A DNA stretch of 64,000 bases, from positions 3,792,001 to 3,856,000 of the forward strand of contig NZ_CP127294.1 in NCBI RefSeq assembly GCF_030285625.1. The letters run 5' to 3'. Origin of the DNA: Amycolatopsis sp. 2-15. Lineage in GTDB: Bacteria > Actinomycetota > Actinomycetes > Mycobacteriales > Pseudonocardiaceae. Below, piece after piece: positions 25,381 to 34,469 of the stretch. Within the stretch, counting starts at the first letter, position 1; every line of letters starts with the position of its first letter. Below the pieces are notes generated by a model. That model was given only the letters and a program-made list of their open reading frames with translations. It was not told the origin of the DNA and searched no databases. The position numbers were made by a program, and so were the translations under genes.

Positions 25381-26301
25381 ATGGCCTTCACCGACGCGTC
25401 GCTCACTGCGCTGCGGGTGTTCCGTGAGGTGGCCGAGCGGGGCTCGTTCACCGCCGCGGCCGCCGCCCTTGGCTACACTCAGTCTGCCGTCTCCCGCCAG
25501 ATCGCGTCGCTGGAGCGCGCCGCGGGCACCTCACTGGTAGAACGCCGCCACGACGGTGTGCGCCTCACCGCCGCCGGGCGACTGGTCGTGCGCCGCGCCG
25601 CGACCGTCGTCGACGAGGTGGACGCCGCGGCCCGCGACCTCGTCGGCCTGCCCGACGGCCACGGCAGCGTCCGGCTCGGCTGGTTCGCCAGCGCCGGTGC
25701 GGCCCTGGTGCCCCGCGCCCTGGCGGAGCTGCGCCGCACGCACCCGGGCATCACCGTGACCACGCGCGAAGGCAGCACCCCCGCGCTGGTCCGCGCACTG
25801 CGCGCGGGCACGCTGGACCTGGCGCTGATCGCGTCGGCGCCGCCGTTCCGGCCGCCCGACAGCGAAACCCCGGCGCTGCAGGTGCAGACCCTCTCCGAGC
25901 GCAGCCTGTGCGTCGCCGTGCCAACCACCCACCCGCTCGCGCGCGGCGAGTTCATCGACGTCGCCGACCTGTCCGGCCAGCGCTGGATCGCCGGCTCGCG
26001 CAACGAGCACGTCATGGGCGTCTGGCCCGGCCTCGACGAGCGCCCCGACATCGCCCACACCGCGCGCGACTGGCTCGCCAAGCTCCACCTCGTCGCCGCC
26101 GGGTTTGGCATCACGACCGCGCCCGCCGCGCTCACCCCGGTGCTCCCGCCCGGCGTCCGTGTCCTCCCCGTCCGCGGCGGGCCCTCCGAACGGCGGCGCA
26201 TCTTGCTCGCCCGCCTGCCGGGCCGCCCGTCGGACGCCACGGCCCGTTTGGCGGAGGCGTTCCGAGCGGCGGCGTTGGAAGATAAGGGTGCGGGGCTCTG
26301 A
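25381..26301 (+). CDS. LysR family transcriptional regulator
   Basis: A 306-residue LysR regulator. The helix-turn-helix is ALRVFREVAERGSFTAAA then LGYTQSAVSRQIASLERAAG (residues 10-48); the effector domain starts GSVRLGWFASAGAALVP. The 70-base divergent gap to the two-SDR operon implies control of it. The effector is unknown. ATG 25381 lies close to the probable transcription start, and no clear ribosome-binding site is seen. Confidence 0.9.
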   Translation: MAFTDASLTALRVFREVAERGSFTAAAAALGYTQSAVSRQIASLERAAGTSLVERRHDGVRLTAAGRLVVRRAATVVDEVDAAARDLVGLPDGHGSVRLGWFASAGAALVPRALAELRRTHPGITVTTREGSTPALVRALRAGTLDLALIASAPPFRPPDSETPALQVQTLSERSLCVAVPTTHPLARGEFIDVADLSGQRWIAGSRNEHVMGVWPGLDERPDIAHTARDWLAKLHLVAAGFGITTAPAALTPVLPPGVRVLPVRGGPSERRRILLARLPGRPSDATARLAEAFRAAALEDKGAGL

Positions 26302-26384
26302 CGGTGAAGGCCGTTTGCCGCTACCTTGAGCAGGCCCGGTCGCCGGGTGGCGCGCGGGATGTTCGGGGAAGGACACACCGAACA

Positions 26385-26637
26385 GTGGCGAGCCTCAAGG
26401 TCACCTACGACGCTGAAGCGAATGCGGCGTGATCCCAGCGGTGTGGGCAGCACGATCAACCTCGACTTCCTGGCGGACGGTCGTGTCCTGGGCGTCGAGG
26501 TGCTGGACGCCCAGGGCAAACTTCCCCAGTTTCTGCTCGACGGCTGTTCGATGGCACTCAATGGATGCACATACCGTCCACACGGTCATCACTTTGTGTA
26601 CTCATGCGCGAGAACGCACACTCAGGTCCCGTCGTGA
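26385..26637 (+). pseudogene. DUF2283 remnant
   Basis: GTG 26385 opens SLKVTYDAEANAA, the start of small DUF2283 proteins, and hits TGA at 26430. The family's second half, INLDFLADGRVLGVEVLDA, follows in another frame from 26456. The middle (the usual AYIYL segment) is lost, so this is a frameshifted or deleted copy. Its normal role is unknown. Confidence 0.65.
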
Positions 26638-26790
26638 TCAACTCCTGTGACTACGATCTCACTGGATATGCGAATCCGGCCACGGGTGCGTCGCCAAAGC
26701 GCCAACCCTGATCGTCGACGCACAGTTCTCCCTGGTCAAGGCAGTGCCGAGGTCACGACGCCTTGCTCAGATGAGCACTTCGGTTCACTT

Positions 26791-26822
26791 GAACGTGTCC
26801 AGTCCCTAGTCTGGACTTGTTC
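26791..26822. promoter_or_regulatory. large dyad before the Fur gene (candidate Fur/CatR operator)
   Basis: GAAC-N2-GTCCAG-N8-CTGGAC-N2-GTTC is a 32-bp interrupted palindrome ending 25 bases before the Fur ATG. Fur-family regulators linked to catalases often control their own promoter, so this is the natural site. It also contains a TTG that would be an implausible start, supporting the ATG at 26847. Confidence 0.68.
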
Positions 26823-26846
26823 CAGAAAACGTGGTCTGATGCCCTC

Positions 26847-27266
26847 ATGTCGGCCACCGATCCTGCGGAGCGCCTGCGGGGTGTCTCACTGCGGGTCACC
26901 AAGCAGCGGACCGCTGTGCTGCACGCGGTGGCGCAGCGACCCCACGCGGATGTCGAGGCGGTGGTCCGAGCAGTGCGCTCGGAGCTCGGCGCGGTGTCGA
27001 CGCAGGCGGTGTACGACATCCTCGCCGCGTTGGGGGAAGTGGGGCTCGTGCGGCGCATCGAGCCGGCCGGGTCGCCGGCGCGGTTCGAGATGCGCACGGG
27101 CGACAACCACCACCACGTGGTGTGCCGCCGCTGCGGTGCGGTCGCCGACGTCGACTGCGCCGTGGGGGAGCGGCCTTGTCTGACGCCGGCGGCCACCAAC
27201 GGGTTCGTCGTCGACGAAGCCGAAGTGACGTACTGGGGCCTGTGCCCTTCCTGCAACGAAAACTGA
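26847..27266 (+). CDS. Fur family transcriptional regulator (FurA/CatR-like)
   Basis: A 139-residue Fur protein. The winged helix includes [13 protein letters not shown] and [22 protein letters not shown] (residues 18-72); the regulatory site has [19 protein letters not shown] with clustered His, and the second CxxC is in LCPSCNEN, giving a structural zinc site. The catalase gene starts 25 bases downstream, so the pair is an operon, as furA-katG in mycobacteria and catR-catA in Streptomyces. It probably derepresses catalase upon peroxide. Confidence 0.91.
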   Translation: MSATDPAERLRGVSLRVTKQRTAVLHAVAQRPHADVEAVVRAVRSELGAVSTQAVYDILAALGEVGLVRRIEPAGSPARFEMRTGDNHHHVVCRRCGAVADVDCAVGERPCLTPAATNGFVVDEAEVTYWGLCPSCNEN

Positions 27267-27291
27267 CTGTCCACCACCTGAAGGAGATGAA

Positions 27292-28758
27292 GTGGCTTTC
27301 GAGGAGAACACCAAACCGCTGACGACGGCGGCGGGTGCGCCGGTCGTGGACAACCAGAACAGCGTCACCGCCGGCCCGCGCGGCCCGGTGCTGTTGCAGG
27401 ACCTGTGGCTCATCGAGAAGCTGGCGCACTTCGACCGCGAGGTCATCCCGGAGCGGCGCATGCACGCCAAGGGCTCCGGCGCGTGGGGTACCTTCCGCGT
27501 CACGCACGACATTTCGCAGTACACGAAGGCCGCGATCTTCGCCAAGGTGGGCAACGAGTGCGAAATGTTCGCGCGGTTCTCGAGCGTCGCGGGTGAGCGC
27601 GGCGCGGCCGACGCCGAGCGGGACATTCGCGGTTTCGCCCTGCGGTTCTACACCGAAGAGGGCAACTGGGACGTCGTCGGCAACAACACGCCGGTGTTCT
27701 TCCACCGCGACCCGCTGAAGTTCCCTGATCTCAACCGCGCGGTGAAGCGTGACCCGCGCACCAACTTGCGTGACCCGGAGAACAACTGGGGTTACTGGAC
27801 GAACCTGCCCGAGGCGCTGCACCAGGTCACGATCATCATGACCGACCGCGGCATCCCCAAGTCGTTCCGGCACATGCACGGCTTCGGCTCGCACACCTAC
27901 AGCTTGATCAACGCGGCGGGCGAGCGGAACTGGGTCAAGTTCCACTTCCGCACCCAGCAGGGCATCGAGAACCTGACCGACGAGGAAGCCGGCGCCGTCA
28001 TCGCCGCCGACCGCGAGTCGAACCAGCGCGACCTCTTCGACGCCATCGAGCGCGGCGACTTCCCGAAGTGGAAGCTGTTCGTGCAGGTCATGCCCGAGGC
28101 CGACGCGGCGACGTACCGTTTCCACCCGTTCGACCTGACGAAGGTGTGGAGCAAGAAGGACTACCCGCTGATCGAGGTCGGCGAGTTCGAGCTCAACCGC
28201 AACCCGGACAACTACTTCCAGGACGTCGAGCAGGCCGCCTTCACCCCGGCCAACCTGATCCCCGGCATCTCGTTCAGCCCGGACAAGATGCTGCAGGGCC
28301 GCCTGTTCTCCTACGGCGACGCCGCCCGTTACCGCGTCGGCGTGAACCACCACCAGATCCCGGTCAACTACCCGCGCGGCGCCAAGGTGGTCAACACCTA
28401 CCACCGCGACGGCGCCATGCGCGTCGACGGCAACCAGGGCGGCGTCCCGGGCGTCGAGCCGAACAACTTCGGCCGCTGGCAGGAACAGCCCGCCTACGCC
28501 GACCCGGCGCAGGCCGTCGGCTCGACCGCGGACCACTTCAACTTCCGCGAAGACGACGACGACTACTTCACCCAGCCGGGCAACCTGTTCCGCCTGCTGT
28601 CCGCGGACGAACAGCAGCGCCTGTTCGAGAACACGGCGCGCGCGATCAAGGGTGCGCGCAAGGAAACCGTCCAGCGGCACATCGACAACTGCACCAAGGC
28701 CGACCCGGCCTACGGTGAGGGTGTGCAGAAGGCCTGCGAGGCCTTGGGCGCTCTGTAA
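27292..28758 (+). CDS. monofunctional heme catalase
   Basis: A 488-residue small-subunit catalase that converts hydrogen peroxide to water and oxygen. The active-site His lies in [12 protein letters not shown] (about residue 57), the Asn in [13 protein letters not shown], and the proximal heme Tyr in [12 protein letters not shown] near residue 338. Length and the lack of a flavodoxin-like C-terminal domain put it in clade 3. GTG 27292 has AAGGAGATG upstream. Co-transcribed with the Fur gene; an ankyrin protein gene converges on it. Confidence 0.96.
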   Translation: MAFEENTKPLTTAAGAPVVDNQNSVTAGPRGPVLLQDLWLIEKLAHFDREVIPERRMHAKGSGAWGTFRVTHDISQYTKAAIFAKVGNECEMFARFSSVAGERGAADAERDIRGFALRFYTEEGNWDVVGNNTPVFFHRDPLKFPDLNRAVKRDPRTNLRDPENNWGYWTNLPEALHQVTIIMTDRGIPKSFRHMHGFGSHTYSLINAAGERNWVKFHFRTQQGIENLTDEEAGAVIAADRESNQRDLFDAIERGDFPKWKLFVQVMPEADAATYRFHPFDLTKVWSKKDYPLIEVGEFELNRNPDNYFQDVEQAAFTPANLIPGISFSPDKMLQGRLFSYGDAARYRVGVNHHQIPVNYPRGAKVVNTYHRDGAMRVDGNQGGVPGVEPNNFGRWQEQPAYADPAQAVGSTADHFNFREDDDDYFTQPGNLFRLLSADEQQRLFENTARAIKGARKETVQRHIDNCTKADPAYGEGVQKACEALGAL

Positions 28759-28774
28759 GTCCTTTGTGGCCGTT

Positions 28775-28805
28775 TGCCCCCGTTGCTGTTGCCGCGACGG
28801 GGGCA
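28775..28805. terminator. terminator between catalase and ankyrin genes
   Basis: A 9-bp stem TGCCCCCGT/ACGGGGGCA (28775-28783 with 28797-28805) with a T-rich tail on the plus strand. It lies between convergent genes and can serve both. Confidence 0.75.
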
Positions 28806-28814
28806 CGGTTGTTT

Positions 28815-29186
28815 CTACAGGCTCTGCCCGAACATCTTCGCGGCTTCCCGCGCGCTCGGTGTTCCGGCGTCAAGATCGGCCCCCGCCTTCTTCAATGCGG
28901 CGACGATTTCCGTCTCGCCCTTGAACAACGCGCCTGCGATCGGCGACTGGTTGCGGGCGTTGCAGATGTCGGGATCGGCGCCGTGCTGCAGCAGATAGTC
29001 GACGGTCTCGCCGCGCCCGTGGTAGGCGGCGAGCATGAGGAGTGAATTGCCGGCCTCGTCGAGGGAGTTGACGTCCAGGCCGTGCTCGATGAACTCCGCG
29101 AGCTCTTTGGTGTTGCCTTCTCGCGCGAGGTCCGCCATGACGGTGCGGGCTCGTTTTCGGAGGTCTTCGTTTTCGTCAGCGGGCAT
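28815..29186 (-). CDS. ankyrin repeat protein
   Basis: A 123-residue protein with about three ankyrin repeats: TKELAEFIEHGLDVNSLDE, NSLLMLAAYHGRGETVDYLL and NQSPIAGALFKGETEIVAAL. Such domains bind proteins. In Pseudomonas aeruginosa an ankyrin protein (AnkB) beside katB is needed for full catalase activity, so its place next to a catalase here is suggestive. It is convergent, not co-transcribed. Its upstream gap is relatively AT-rich and holds its promoter. Confidence 0.88.
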   Translation of the reverse strand: MPADENEDLRKRARTVMADLAREGNTKELAEFIEHGLDVNSLDEAGNSLLMLAAYHGRGETVDYLLQHGADPDICNARNQSPIAGALFKGETEIVAALKKAGADLDAGTPSAREAAKMFGQSL

Positions 29187-29282
29187 GGTGGAATTTTAGC
29201 ATCGGTTAATTGTTGTTCAAGCCGACCTTCGATGCGTTTTGACTATTGGACGGCCTTCGGAAATGGTCCTGATCTCCCACTA

Positions 29283-29314
29283 CGGGGCCGCGCACAAATG
29301 AGTGCGCGGCCCCG
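29283..29314 (-). terminator. hairpin terminator of the LLM gene
   Basis: A perfect 13-bp stem (29283-29295 with 29302-29314, loop AAATGA) starts eight bases after the LLM stop on the minus strand. Confidence 0.8.
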
Positions 29315-29322
29315 GTGAAAGA

Positions 29323-30162
29323 TCAGCGCAGCGGTTCGAGCGCCTTCGCCAGCGGTTCCAGCACCGCGGGGGTGTGGGGCGGCGGCAGGTAGACGATCGC
29401 CAGGTCGAGGCCGGCCTCGCCGAGAGCCTCGGCCTGCTTGGCGACCGCGGCGTAGTCCAGGTCGGGCTCGAGGCGCACGTGCGAGGACAGCGTGATCTCG
29501 CTCGGGTCGCGGCCGATGTCGGCGCAGTGGCGGTGCAGGACGTCGCGCTTGTGGGCGAACTGCTCGGGCGTGCCGCCGGTGAAGTTCCAGTGGTCGGCGT
29601 ACTTCGCCGCCGTGCGCAGCGTGCGCTTTTCGCCGCTGCCGCCGATGCAGATGGGCGGGTGGGGCTTCTGGACGCCCTTGGGTTCGTTGCGGGCGTCGGT
29701 GAGCTGGTAGTGCGTGCCCTTGAAGGTGGTGGTTTCCTGCGTCAGCAGACTCAGGAGGACCTCGCAGCCTTCCTCGAACCGGTCGCTGCGTTCCTTGAGC
29801 GTGCCCAGCTCCATGCCGTACGCGCCGGACTCCTCTTCATTCCAACCGGCGCCGATGCCGATCTCCAGGCGCCCCCCGGACACGATGTCGAGCGTCGCGG
29901 CCATGTTCGCGAGCAGCGCGGGGTGGCGGTAGTGCATGCCACTGACGAGCGTGCCCAGGCGCAGCCGCTTGGTGGCCTGCGCGAGCGCGGTCAGGGTGAC
30001 CCAGCCCTCCATGCAGGGGCCGGTCGAATCGGAGAAAATGGGATAGAAGTGGTCGAACGTCCAGCCGGATTCGAACAGCTCGATCTCGTCGGCCGCCTGC
30101 CAGACCGCGAGCATGTCCTCCCAGACGGTGTTCTGGGGCGAAGTCTTGATGGCGAATCGCAT
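29323..30162 (-). CDS. LLM class F420-dependent oxidoreductase
   Basis: A 279-residue luciferase-like monooxygenase. GWTFDHFYPI near residue 33 carries the Asp-His typical of F420-dependent members, then RLRLGTLVSGMHYRHPALLANMAATLD, RLEIGIGAGWNEEE, and PPICIGGSGEKRTLRTAAKYADHWN for cofactor phosphate binding. These match the F420-dependent LLM subgroup (TIGR03560-like). The substrate is unknown. It lies 170 bases behind the FMN reductase gene on the same strand, with a hairpin between them, so it probably has its own promoter. ATG at 30162 opens MRFAIKTSPQ. Confidence 0.87.
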   Translation of the reverse strand: MRFAIKTSPQNTVWEDMLAVWQAADEIELFESGWTFDHFYPIFSDSTGPCMEGWVTLTALAQATKRLRLGTLVSGMHYRHPALLANMAATLDIVSGGRLEIGIGAGWNEEESGAYGMELGTLKERSDRFEEGCEVLLSLLTQETTTFKGTHYQLTDARNEPKGVQKPHPPICIGGSGEKRTLRTAAKYADHWNFTGGTPEQFAHKRDVLHRHCADIGRDPSEITLSSHVRLEPDLDYAAVAKQAEALGEAGLDLAIVYLPPPHTPAVLEPLAKALEPLR

Positions 30163-30260
30163 GGTGGTGAGCGTAAACCTGGAGTAACCCCAGCTGCCAA
30201 CACCGCTGCCACGCCTCCGTGGCCGCTCACGGTTGGACTGAACGCGTGAGCCCAAGCCGG

Positions 30261-30272
30261 CACTGATCAGTG
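30261..30272. promoter_or_regulatory. perfect 12-bp palindrome
   Basis: CACTGATCAGTG lies 99 bases before the LLM start, between that gene and the FMN reductase hairpin. A possible operator for an unidentified regulator. Confidence 0.35.
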
Positions 30273-30285
30273 CTTTGTGGACGGA

Positions 30286-30320
30286 GGGCACCACGCCGGT
30301 GAAATTCCGGTGCGGTGCCC
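30286..30320 (-). terminator. hairpin behind the FMN reductase gene
   Basis: A 14-bp stem with two mismatches (30286-30299 with 30307-30320, 7-base loop), 12 bases beyond the FMN reductase stop. Confidence 0.6.
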
Positions 30321-30332
30321 ACCGGCAAAGCC

Positions 30333-30896
30333 TCAGTCCCGGATCGCCTTCAGAGCGCCGGACCACGTCTCCAGCTGCGTGAACAGGGTGTTGGCCGCAT
30401 CGTCGTGCAGGGCGGCCGGGGTGAAGGACGCGAAGTTCTCGAAGTCCGTGAACAGCGAGAACGACAGCTGCTGGCGCACGTGGGCGATCTGGAGCTCGCT
30501 GCAGATGGCGCGCAGGTGCTCGATCGCGCGGGCGCCGCCGAGTGACCCGTAGGACACGAAGGCCGCCGCCTTGTTGTTCCACTCCGCGTAGAGGTAGTCG
30601 ATGGCGTTCTTCAGGACGGCGGACGTCGAGTGGTTGTACTCGGGAGTCACGAAGACGAAGCCGTCGTAGGAGTCGATCTTCGCGGCCCACGCCTTGGTGT
30701 GCTCGCCGGCGTACTGGCCGAGGGTGGGCGGCAGGGCCTCGTCGAGGTGGGGCAGCGGGAACTCGGCCAGGTCGACGAGCTCGTAGTCCGCGCCGGTGCG
30801 GGCCTTGGCCTTGGCGAAGACCCAGTCGGCGACCTGCTTGCCGTTGCGTCCCGGGCGGGTGCTGCCGAGGATGACGGCGATCTTCAGGTTACTCAC
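30333..30896 (-). CDS. NADPH-dependent FMN reductase
   Basis: A 187-residue flavodoxin-fold reductase. The FMN phosphate loop is GSTRPGRNGKQVADWV (residues 11-26), and VTPEYNHSTSAVLKNAIDYLY contacts the isoalloxazine ring. It reduces FMN or quinones with NADPH and would supply reduced flavin to luciferase-like enzymes, several of which lie next to it. Divergent from the MarR gene; the gap contains two MarR boxes and a consensus TTGACA -35 on this strand. GTG start at 30896 with GGAAGGA upstream. Confidence 0.9.
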   Translation of the reverse strand: MSNLKIAVILGSTRPGRNGKQVADWVFAKAKARTGADYELVDLAEFPLPHLDEALPPTLGQYAGEHTKAWAAKIDSYDGFVFVTPEYNHSTSAVLKNAIDYLYAEWNNKAAAFVSYGSLGGARAIEHLRAICSELQIAHVRQQLSFSLFTDFENFASFTPAALHDDAANTLFTQLETWSGALKAIRD

Positions 30897-30918
30897 GTGT
30901 GCCGGTTCCTTCCGGAGT

Positions 30919-30972
30919 TGACTTGAATGTTCATGTCAAATACTGAACACCCGAACTTGAACATTCAAGTCA
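30919..30972. promoter_or_regulatory. paired MarR operators in divergent promoter
   Basis: Two boxes of the form ACTTGAA-N2-TTCAAGT: 30921-30936 (one mismatch) and 30955-30970 (perfect), centres 34 bp apart. Together they form a 15-bp inverted repeat, 30919-30933 with 30958-30972. The second box covers a TTGAAC -35 of the MarR promoter, whose TAGACT -10 (30978-30983) lies seven bases before the MarR ATG, so that mRNA is probably leaderless. The first box overlaps the -35 of the FMN reductase promoter (TGTCAA at 30934-30939 on the plus strand). Confidence 0.82.
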
Positions 30973-30990
30973 CGCGCTAGACTGGGACGC

Positions 30991-31464
30991 ATGACACACC
31001 GGCAGGCCGCCCCACGGTGGCTCGACTCCGAAGAGCTGCAGACGTGGCGCTCGTTCACGTACCTGCTGCACCGGCTGCCGACCGAGCTGGAGAAGCAGCT
31101 GCGGGAAGACGCCCAGCTCAGCTATGTCGAGTACTACGCGCTTGCAGCGCTGTCGGAGGCACCGGGCCGGCGGATGCGGCTGAGTGAGCTGGCGATCCTG
31201 ACCAACGCCGAGCTTTCCCGCCTGTCGCACCTCATCAGCCGGCTCCAGAAGCGCGGCTTCCTCTACCGCGAGCCCGACCCCGAGGACGGCCGCTACACCC
31301 ACGCCGTGCTCACCGAATCCGGCTACGCGCACGTGCTCGAGTCCGCCCCCGGCCACGTCGAGCGCGTGCGCGAACTCGTGTACGACGTGCTGTCCGAAAC
31401 GGAGCTGCGCGCCCTCCGCACAGCCGCCGACAAGATCACCCGGCGCATCGAAGCCGATGACTGA
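30991..31464 (+). CDS. MarR family transcriptional regulator
   Basis: A 157-residue MarR protein. The winged helix-turn-helix spans RMRLSELAILTNAELSRLSHLISRLQKRGFL with the wing REPDPEDGRYTHAVLTESG (residues 63-112). Dimer helices lie at both ends. Two matching operators in the divergent promoter imply control of itself, the LLM operon downstream and the FMN reductase. The likely signal is a phenolic, quinone or other electrophile. Its stop overlaps the first in-frame codons of the next gene. Confidence 0.91.
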   Translation: MTHRQAAPRWLDSEELQTWRSFTYLLHRLPTELEKQLREDAQLSYVEYYALAALSEAPGRRMRLSELAILTNAELSRLSHLISRLQKRGFLYREPDPEDGRYTHAVLTESGYAHVLESAPGHVERVRELVYDVLSETELRALRTAADKITRRIEADD

Positions 31465-31489
31465 AGGTCTCCATGAGAGGGAGCGGCAG

Positions 31490-32572
31490 GTGGCCGCCGT
31501 GCCGACGCATCCTGATGGCATGACGAAGAACCCCGGATTCGAGTTCGGGCTGAACTCCTTCGGCGAAGTCGTCACCGACGGAGCGCGCACGCTGAGCGAC
31601 GCGGAGACTGTCCGCCTGCTCGTCGACGAGGCCCGCCTCGCCGAAGAAGCCGGCCTCGACGTCTTCAGCGTCGGCGAGCACTACCGCGAAGGCCACAACG
31701 ACAGCGCGACGCCGGTGCTCCTGGCGGCCATCGCGACGGCGACCGAGCGCATCAAGCTCGGAACCTCCGTCACGGTCCTGAGCACCAACGACCCCGTCCG
31801 CCTCTACCACGACTTCTCCACCGTGGACGCCGTCTCCAACGGCCGTGCGCAGCTCGTGCTGGGGCGGGCGTCGGCGACGGAGTCGTTCCCGTTGTTCGGA
31901 TACGACCTCGCCGACTACGAGCACCTGTTCGAAGAGAAACTCGAACTGTTCATGCGTTTACAACGCGAGGAGTCCGTGACGTGGTCGGGCACCGTGCGCG
32001 CGCCGCTGGTGGACCAGACACTGCACCCACGGATGCGCCCGGGCGGGATCCCGACGTGGATCGGTGTGGGTGGCAGCCCGGATTCTGTCGTGCGGGCGGC
32101 GAAGTACGGGCTTCCGCTGATGCTGGCGATCATCGGCGGCCGGCCGCAGCGGTTCGCCGGGCACGTGGAGCTTTACCACCGCGCTTTGGCGCAATTCGAA
32201 CAGCCGGTGTTGTCCGTCGGACAGCACTCGCTCGGCTTGATCGCGGATACCGACGCCGAAGCCGTCGAGACGTGGTGGGAGTACTGGCAGCCGGTGGTCG
32301 CGAACCTCGCGGCCGAGCGCGGCTTCTACAAGCCGGACCGCCGTCGCTACCTGGCGGAGATCGAGGGCGGCGCGCTGTTCGTCGGCTCGCCGGACACCGT
32401 CGCGCGCAAGATCGCGACCGTGGCGGGTGATCTACGCCTCAACCGTTTCGACCTGAAGTACGACATCATGCACCTGCCCCGTGAAGCTCGCGCCCGGTCG
32501 ATCGAGCTGTTCGGCCGCGAGGTCGCACCGCGGGTTCGCGAACTGCTCACGAAGGCGCCTTCCCATGTCTGA
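31490..32572 (+). CDS. LLM class flavin/F420-dependent oxidoreductase (copy A)
   Basis: About 360 residues of luciferase-like fold: FEFGLNSFGEV at the start of the barrel, GLDVFSVGEHYREGH with the conserved His, ERIKLGTSVTVLSTNDPVRLY, and TWIGVGGSPDSVVRAAKYGLPL in the cofactor-binding region. It is 40-50% similar by eye to the next gene (shared [11 protein letters not shown]), so the pair is a tandem duplication. GTG 31490 is chosen for the GAGGGAG six bases before it; ATG 31457 or 31520 are alternatives. The next gene overlaps its end by eight bases. Confidence 0.88.
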   Translation: MAAVPTHPDGMTKNPGFEFGLNSFGEVVTDGARTLSDAETVRLLVDEARLAEEAGLDVFSVGEHYREGHNDSATPVLLAAIATATERIKLGTSVTVLSTNDPVRLYHDFSTVDAVSNGRAQLVLGRASATESFPLFGYDLADYEHLFEEKLELFMRLQREESVTWSGTVRAPLVDQTLHPRMRPGGIPTWIGVGGSPDSVVRAAKYGLPLMLAIIGGRPQRFAGHVELYHRALAQFEQPVLSVGQHSLGLIADTDAEAVETWWEYWQPVVANLAAERGFYKPDRRRYLAEIEGGALFVGSPDTVARKIATVAGDLRLNRFDLKYDIMHLPREARARSIELFGREVAPRVRELLTKAPSHV

Positions 32573-33602
32573 CCTGGTTTTCGGCCTCGACACCTTCGGC
32601 GACGTCCCGGAGGACGACGCCGGCGCGCCGATGTCCTACGCCGCCGCGATCCGGCACGTGCTCGACGAGGCCGTGCTCGCCGACGAGATCGGTGTGGACG
32701 TGATCGCGCTCGGTGAGCACCACCGGCCGGAGTACTCGATCACCACGCCGGAGACGGTGCTGGCGGGCATCGCCACGCGCACGTCGCGGATCCACCTGTC
32801 CTCGGGGGTGACCGTGTTGAGTTCCGACGATCCCGTGCGCGTTTTCCAACGTTTCGCGACCGTCGACGCACTCTCCAACGGCCGTGCGGAGATCATTCTC
32901 GGACGTGGTTCGTTCACGGAGTCGTTCCCGTTGTTCGGATATGACCTCTCCGACTACGACAAGTTGTTCGAAGAGAAAATCGACCTGTTCGTTCAGTTAC
33001 TCGATGAGAAGCCCGTGACGTGGAGCGGAACGCTCCGCCCGGCGCTGGACGCGGCCGACGTGTTGCCCAAGACGGAGTCGGGCCGCCTGACGACGTGGGT
33101 CGGCGTCGGCGGGTCGCCCCAGTCGGTGATCCGCACCGCCCACTACGGGCTGCCGCTGATGCTCGCGATCATCGGCGGGCCGGCGAAGCGGTTCGCGCCG
33201 TACGTGGACCTCTATCGCCGCGCCGCCGCGGAGTTCGGCACGACCGCGCACCCGGTCGGCATGCACTCGCCCGGCTTCATCGCCGACACCGACGAGGAAG
33301 CGCGCGAGCTGTACTGGCCGCGCTACCGCGTGATCCGCGACCGCATCGGCCGGCTGCGTGGGTGGCCGCCGATCCAGCGCGCCGAGTACGACAGCGAAAT
33401 CGAGCACGGCTCGATGTACATCGGCTCGCCGGAAACGGTCGCGCGCAAGATCGCCGGCGCGGTGAAGGACCTGGACGTCGGCCGGTTCGACCTCATCTAC
33501 TCCAGCGGTTCGCAGCCGGCGAGCGCGCGGATGCACGCGGTGGAGCTGTACGGCACGAAGGTGATCCCGATGGTCCGGGACCTGCTGGCGGAGGGGAAAT
33601 GA
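32565..33602 (+). CDS. LLM class flavin/F420-dependent oxidoreductase (copy B)
   Basis: A 345-residue paralogue of the upstream gene. The same landmarks occur: [68 protein letters not shown] and [23 protein letters not shown]. Overlaps at both ends (8 bases with copy A, ATGA with the next gene) show a tightly coupled operon. The substrate is unknown; two paralogues may form a heteromer, as LuxA/LuxB do, or differ in substrate. Confidence 0.9.
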   Translation: MSDLVFGLDTFGDVPEDDAGAPMSYAAAIRHVLDEAVLADEIGVDVIALGEHHRPEYSITTPETVLAGIATRTSRIHLSSGVTVLSSDDPVRVFQRFATVDALSNGRAEIILGRGSFTESFPLFGYDLSDYDKLFEEKIDLFVQLLDEKPVTWSGTLRPALDAADVLPKTESGRLTTWVGVGGSPQSVIRTAHYGLPLMLAIIGGPAKRFAPYVDLYRRAAAEFGTTAHPVGMHSPGFIADTDEEARELYWPRYRVIRDRIGRLRGWPPIQRAEYDSEIEHGSMYIGSPETVARKIAGAVKDLDVGRFDLIYSSGSQPASARMHAVELYGTKVIPMVRDLLAEGK

Positions 33603-34273
33603 CGCAGACGCTGGGCATCCTCGGCGCGGGCAAGGTCGGCACGGTCCTCGCGCGCCTCGCGGTGGCGGCCGGCTACCGCGTGCTGATCGCGGGCTCGGAC
33701 GCGCCGGAGAAGATCGCGCTCACCGTGGAGGTCCTCGCCCCGGGCGCCGTCGCCACAACGCCGGCCGAGGCCGCTGCGGCTGACGTCGTGATCCTGGCGC
33801 TGCCGCTGGGCAAGTACCGCAGCATCCCCGCGGCGGAGCTGGACGGCAAGCTCGTGATCGACGCCATGAACTACTGGTGGGAAGTGGACGGTCGCCGCGC
33901 CGACCTGGAGGTCTCCACGAGCGAGACGGTGCAGAAGTTCCTGCCCGGCGCGCGCGTCGTGAAAGCCTTCAACCACATGGGTTACCACGACCTCGAAGAG
34001 GAGTCCCGCCCCGCCGGCACGCCCGGCCGCAAGGCCATCGCCATCGTCGGCGACGACCCCGCGGACGTGGCCGAAGTGTCCACTGTGGTCGATGCGCTCG
34101 GCTTCGACCCCGTGCCCGCCGGCGGCCTGGCCGAGGGCGTGCGCCTGGAGCCGGGCGCGGAAACGTTCGGGGCGAATGTCGAGGCCGCGGAGCTGCGGGC
34201 GATGCTGGAGCGGTTCCCGGAGTCGGAACGCGGTCGCGCCCTCAGCGAACGGCTGGTGGCGGAGTCGAACTAG
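33599..34273 (+). CDS. NADPH:F420 reductase-like NAD(P)-binding protein
   Basis: A 224-residue Rossmann protein. [23 protein letters not shown] (residues 4-26) and [17 protein letters not shown] match the F420-dependent NADP reductase (Fno) family, as does [29 protein letters not shown] near residue 123. Fno passes hydride between F420H2 and NADP. Its coupling (ATGA overlap) to two LLM genes suggests that it recycles the cofactor they use and argues that they are F420-dependent. Last gene of the MarR operon. Confidence 0.85.
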   Translation: MTQTLGILGAGKVGTVLARLAVAAGYRVLIAGSDAPEKIALTVEVLAPGAVATTPAEAAAADVVILALPLGKYRSIPAAELDGKLVIDAMNYWWEVDGRRADLEVSTSETVQKFLPGARVVKAFNHMGYHDLEEESRPAGTPGRKAIAIVGDDPADVAEVSTVVDALGFDPVPAGGLAEGVRLEPGAETFGANVEAAELRAMLERFPESERGRALSERLVAESN

Positions 34274-34427
34274 ACGGCGCCTCCGCGAGCCCGATGTGGC
34301 CGGCGCCCAGGGTGTCTGGGGACCCCGGGTGTGTCGCTGTATCGAGAACACGCCGACCGGGCGGGACTTGCGGGGCCAATCCCTCAGGCGGCTCGGCTGT
34401 GGCTTTGGCGTGGTGCGACGGGGGCCG

Positions 34428-34431
34428 TTAG
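34428..34431. repeat. TTAG target-site duplication, left copy
   Basis: TTAG directly precedes the left end of the IS; the right copy is 35782-35785. Four bases with the YTAR pattern is what IS701 elements generate. Confidence 0.85.
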
Positions 34432-34469
34432 TACTGCAACGGCAGTTGCTGGCGTTGTGGTAGATCATC

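Larger units (their letters stand above)
26302..26846. other. 545-base stretch holding a broken DUF2283 gene and the Fur promoter
   Basis: Apart from the DUF2283 remnant (26385-26637) and the Fur-gene dyad (26791-26822), I see no gene. Base composition from 26550 to 26700 is lower in GC than the neighbours, which fits decayed or acquired DNA. Confidence 0.6.
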
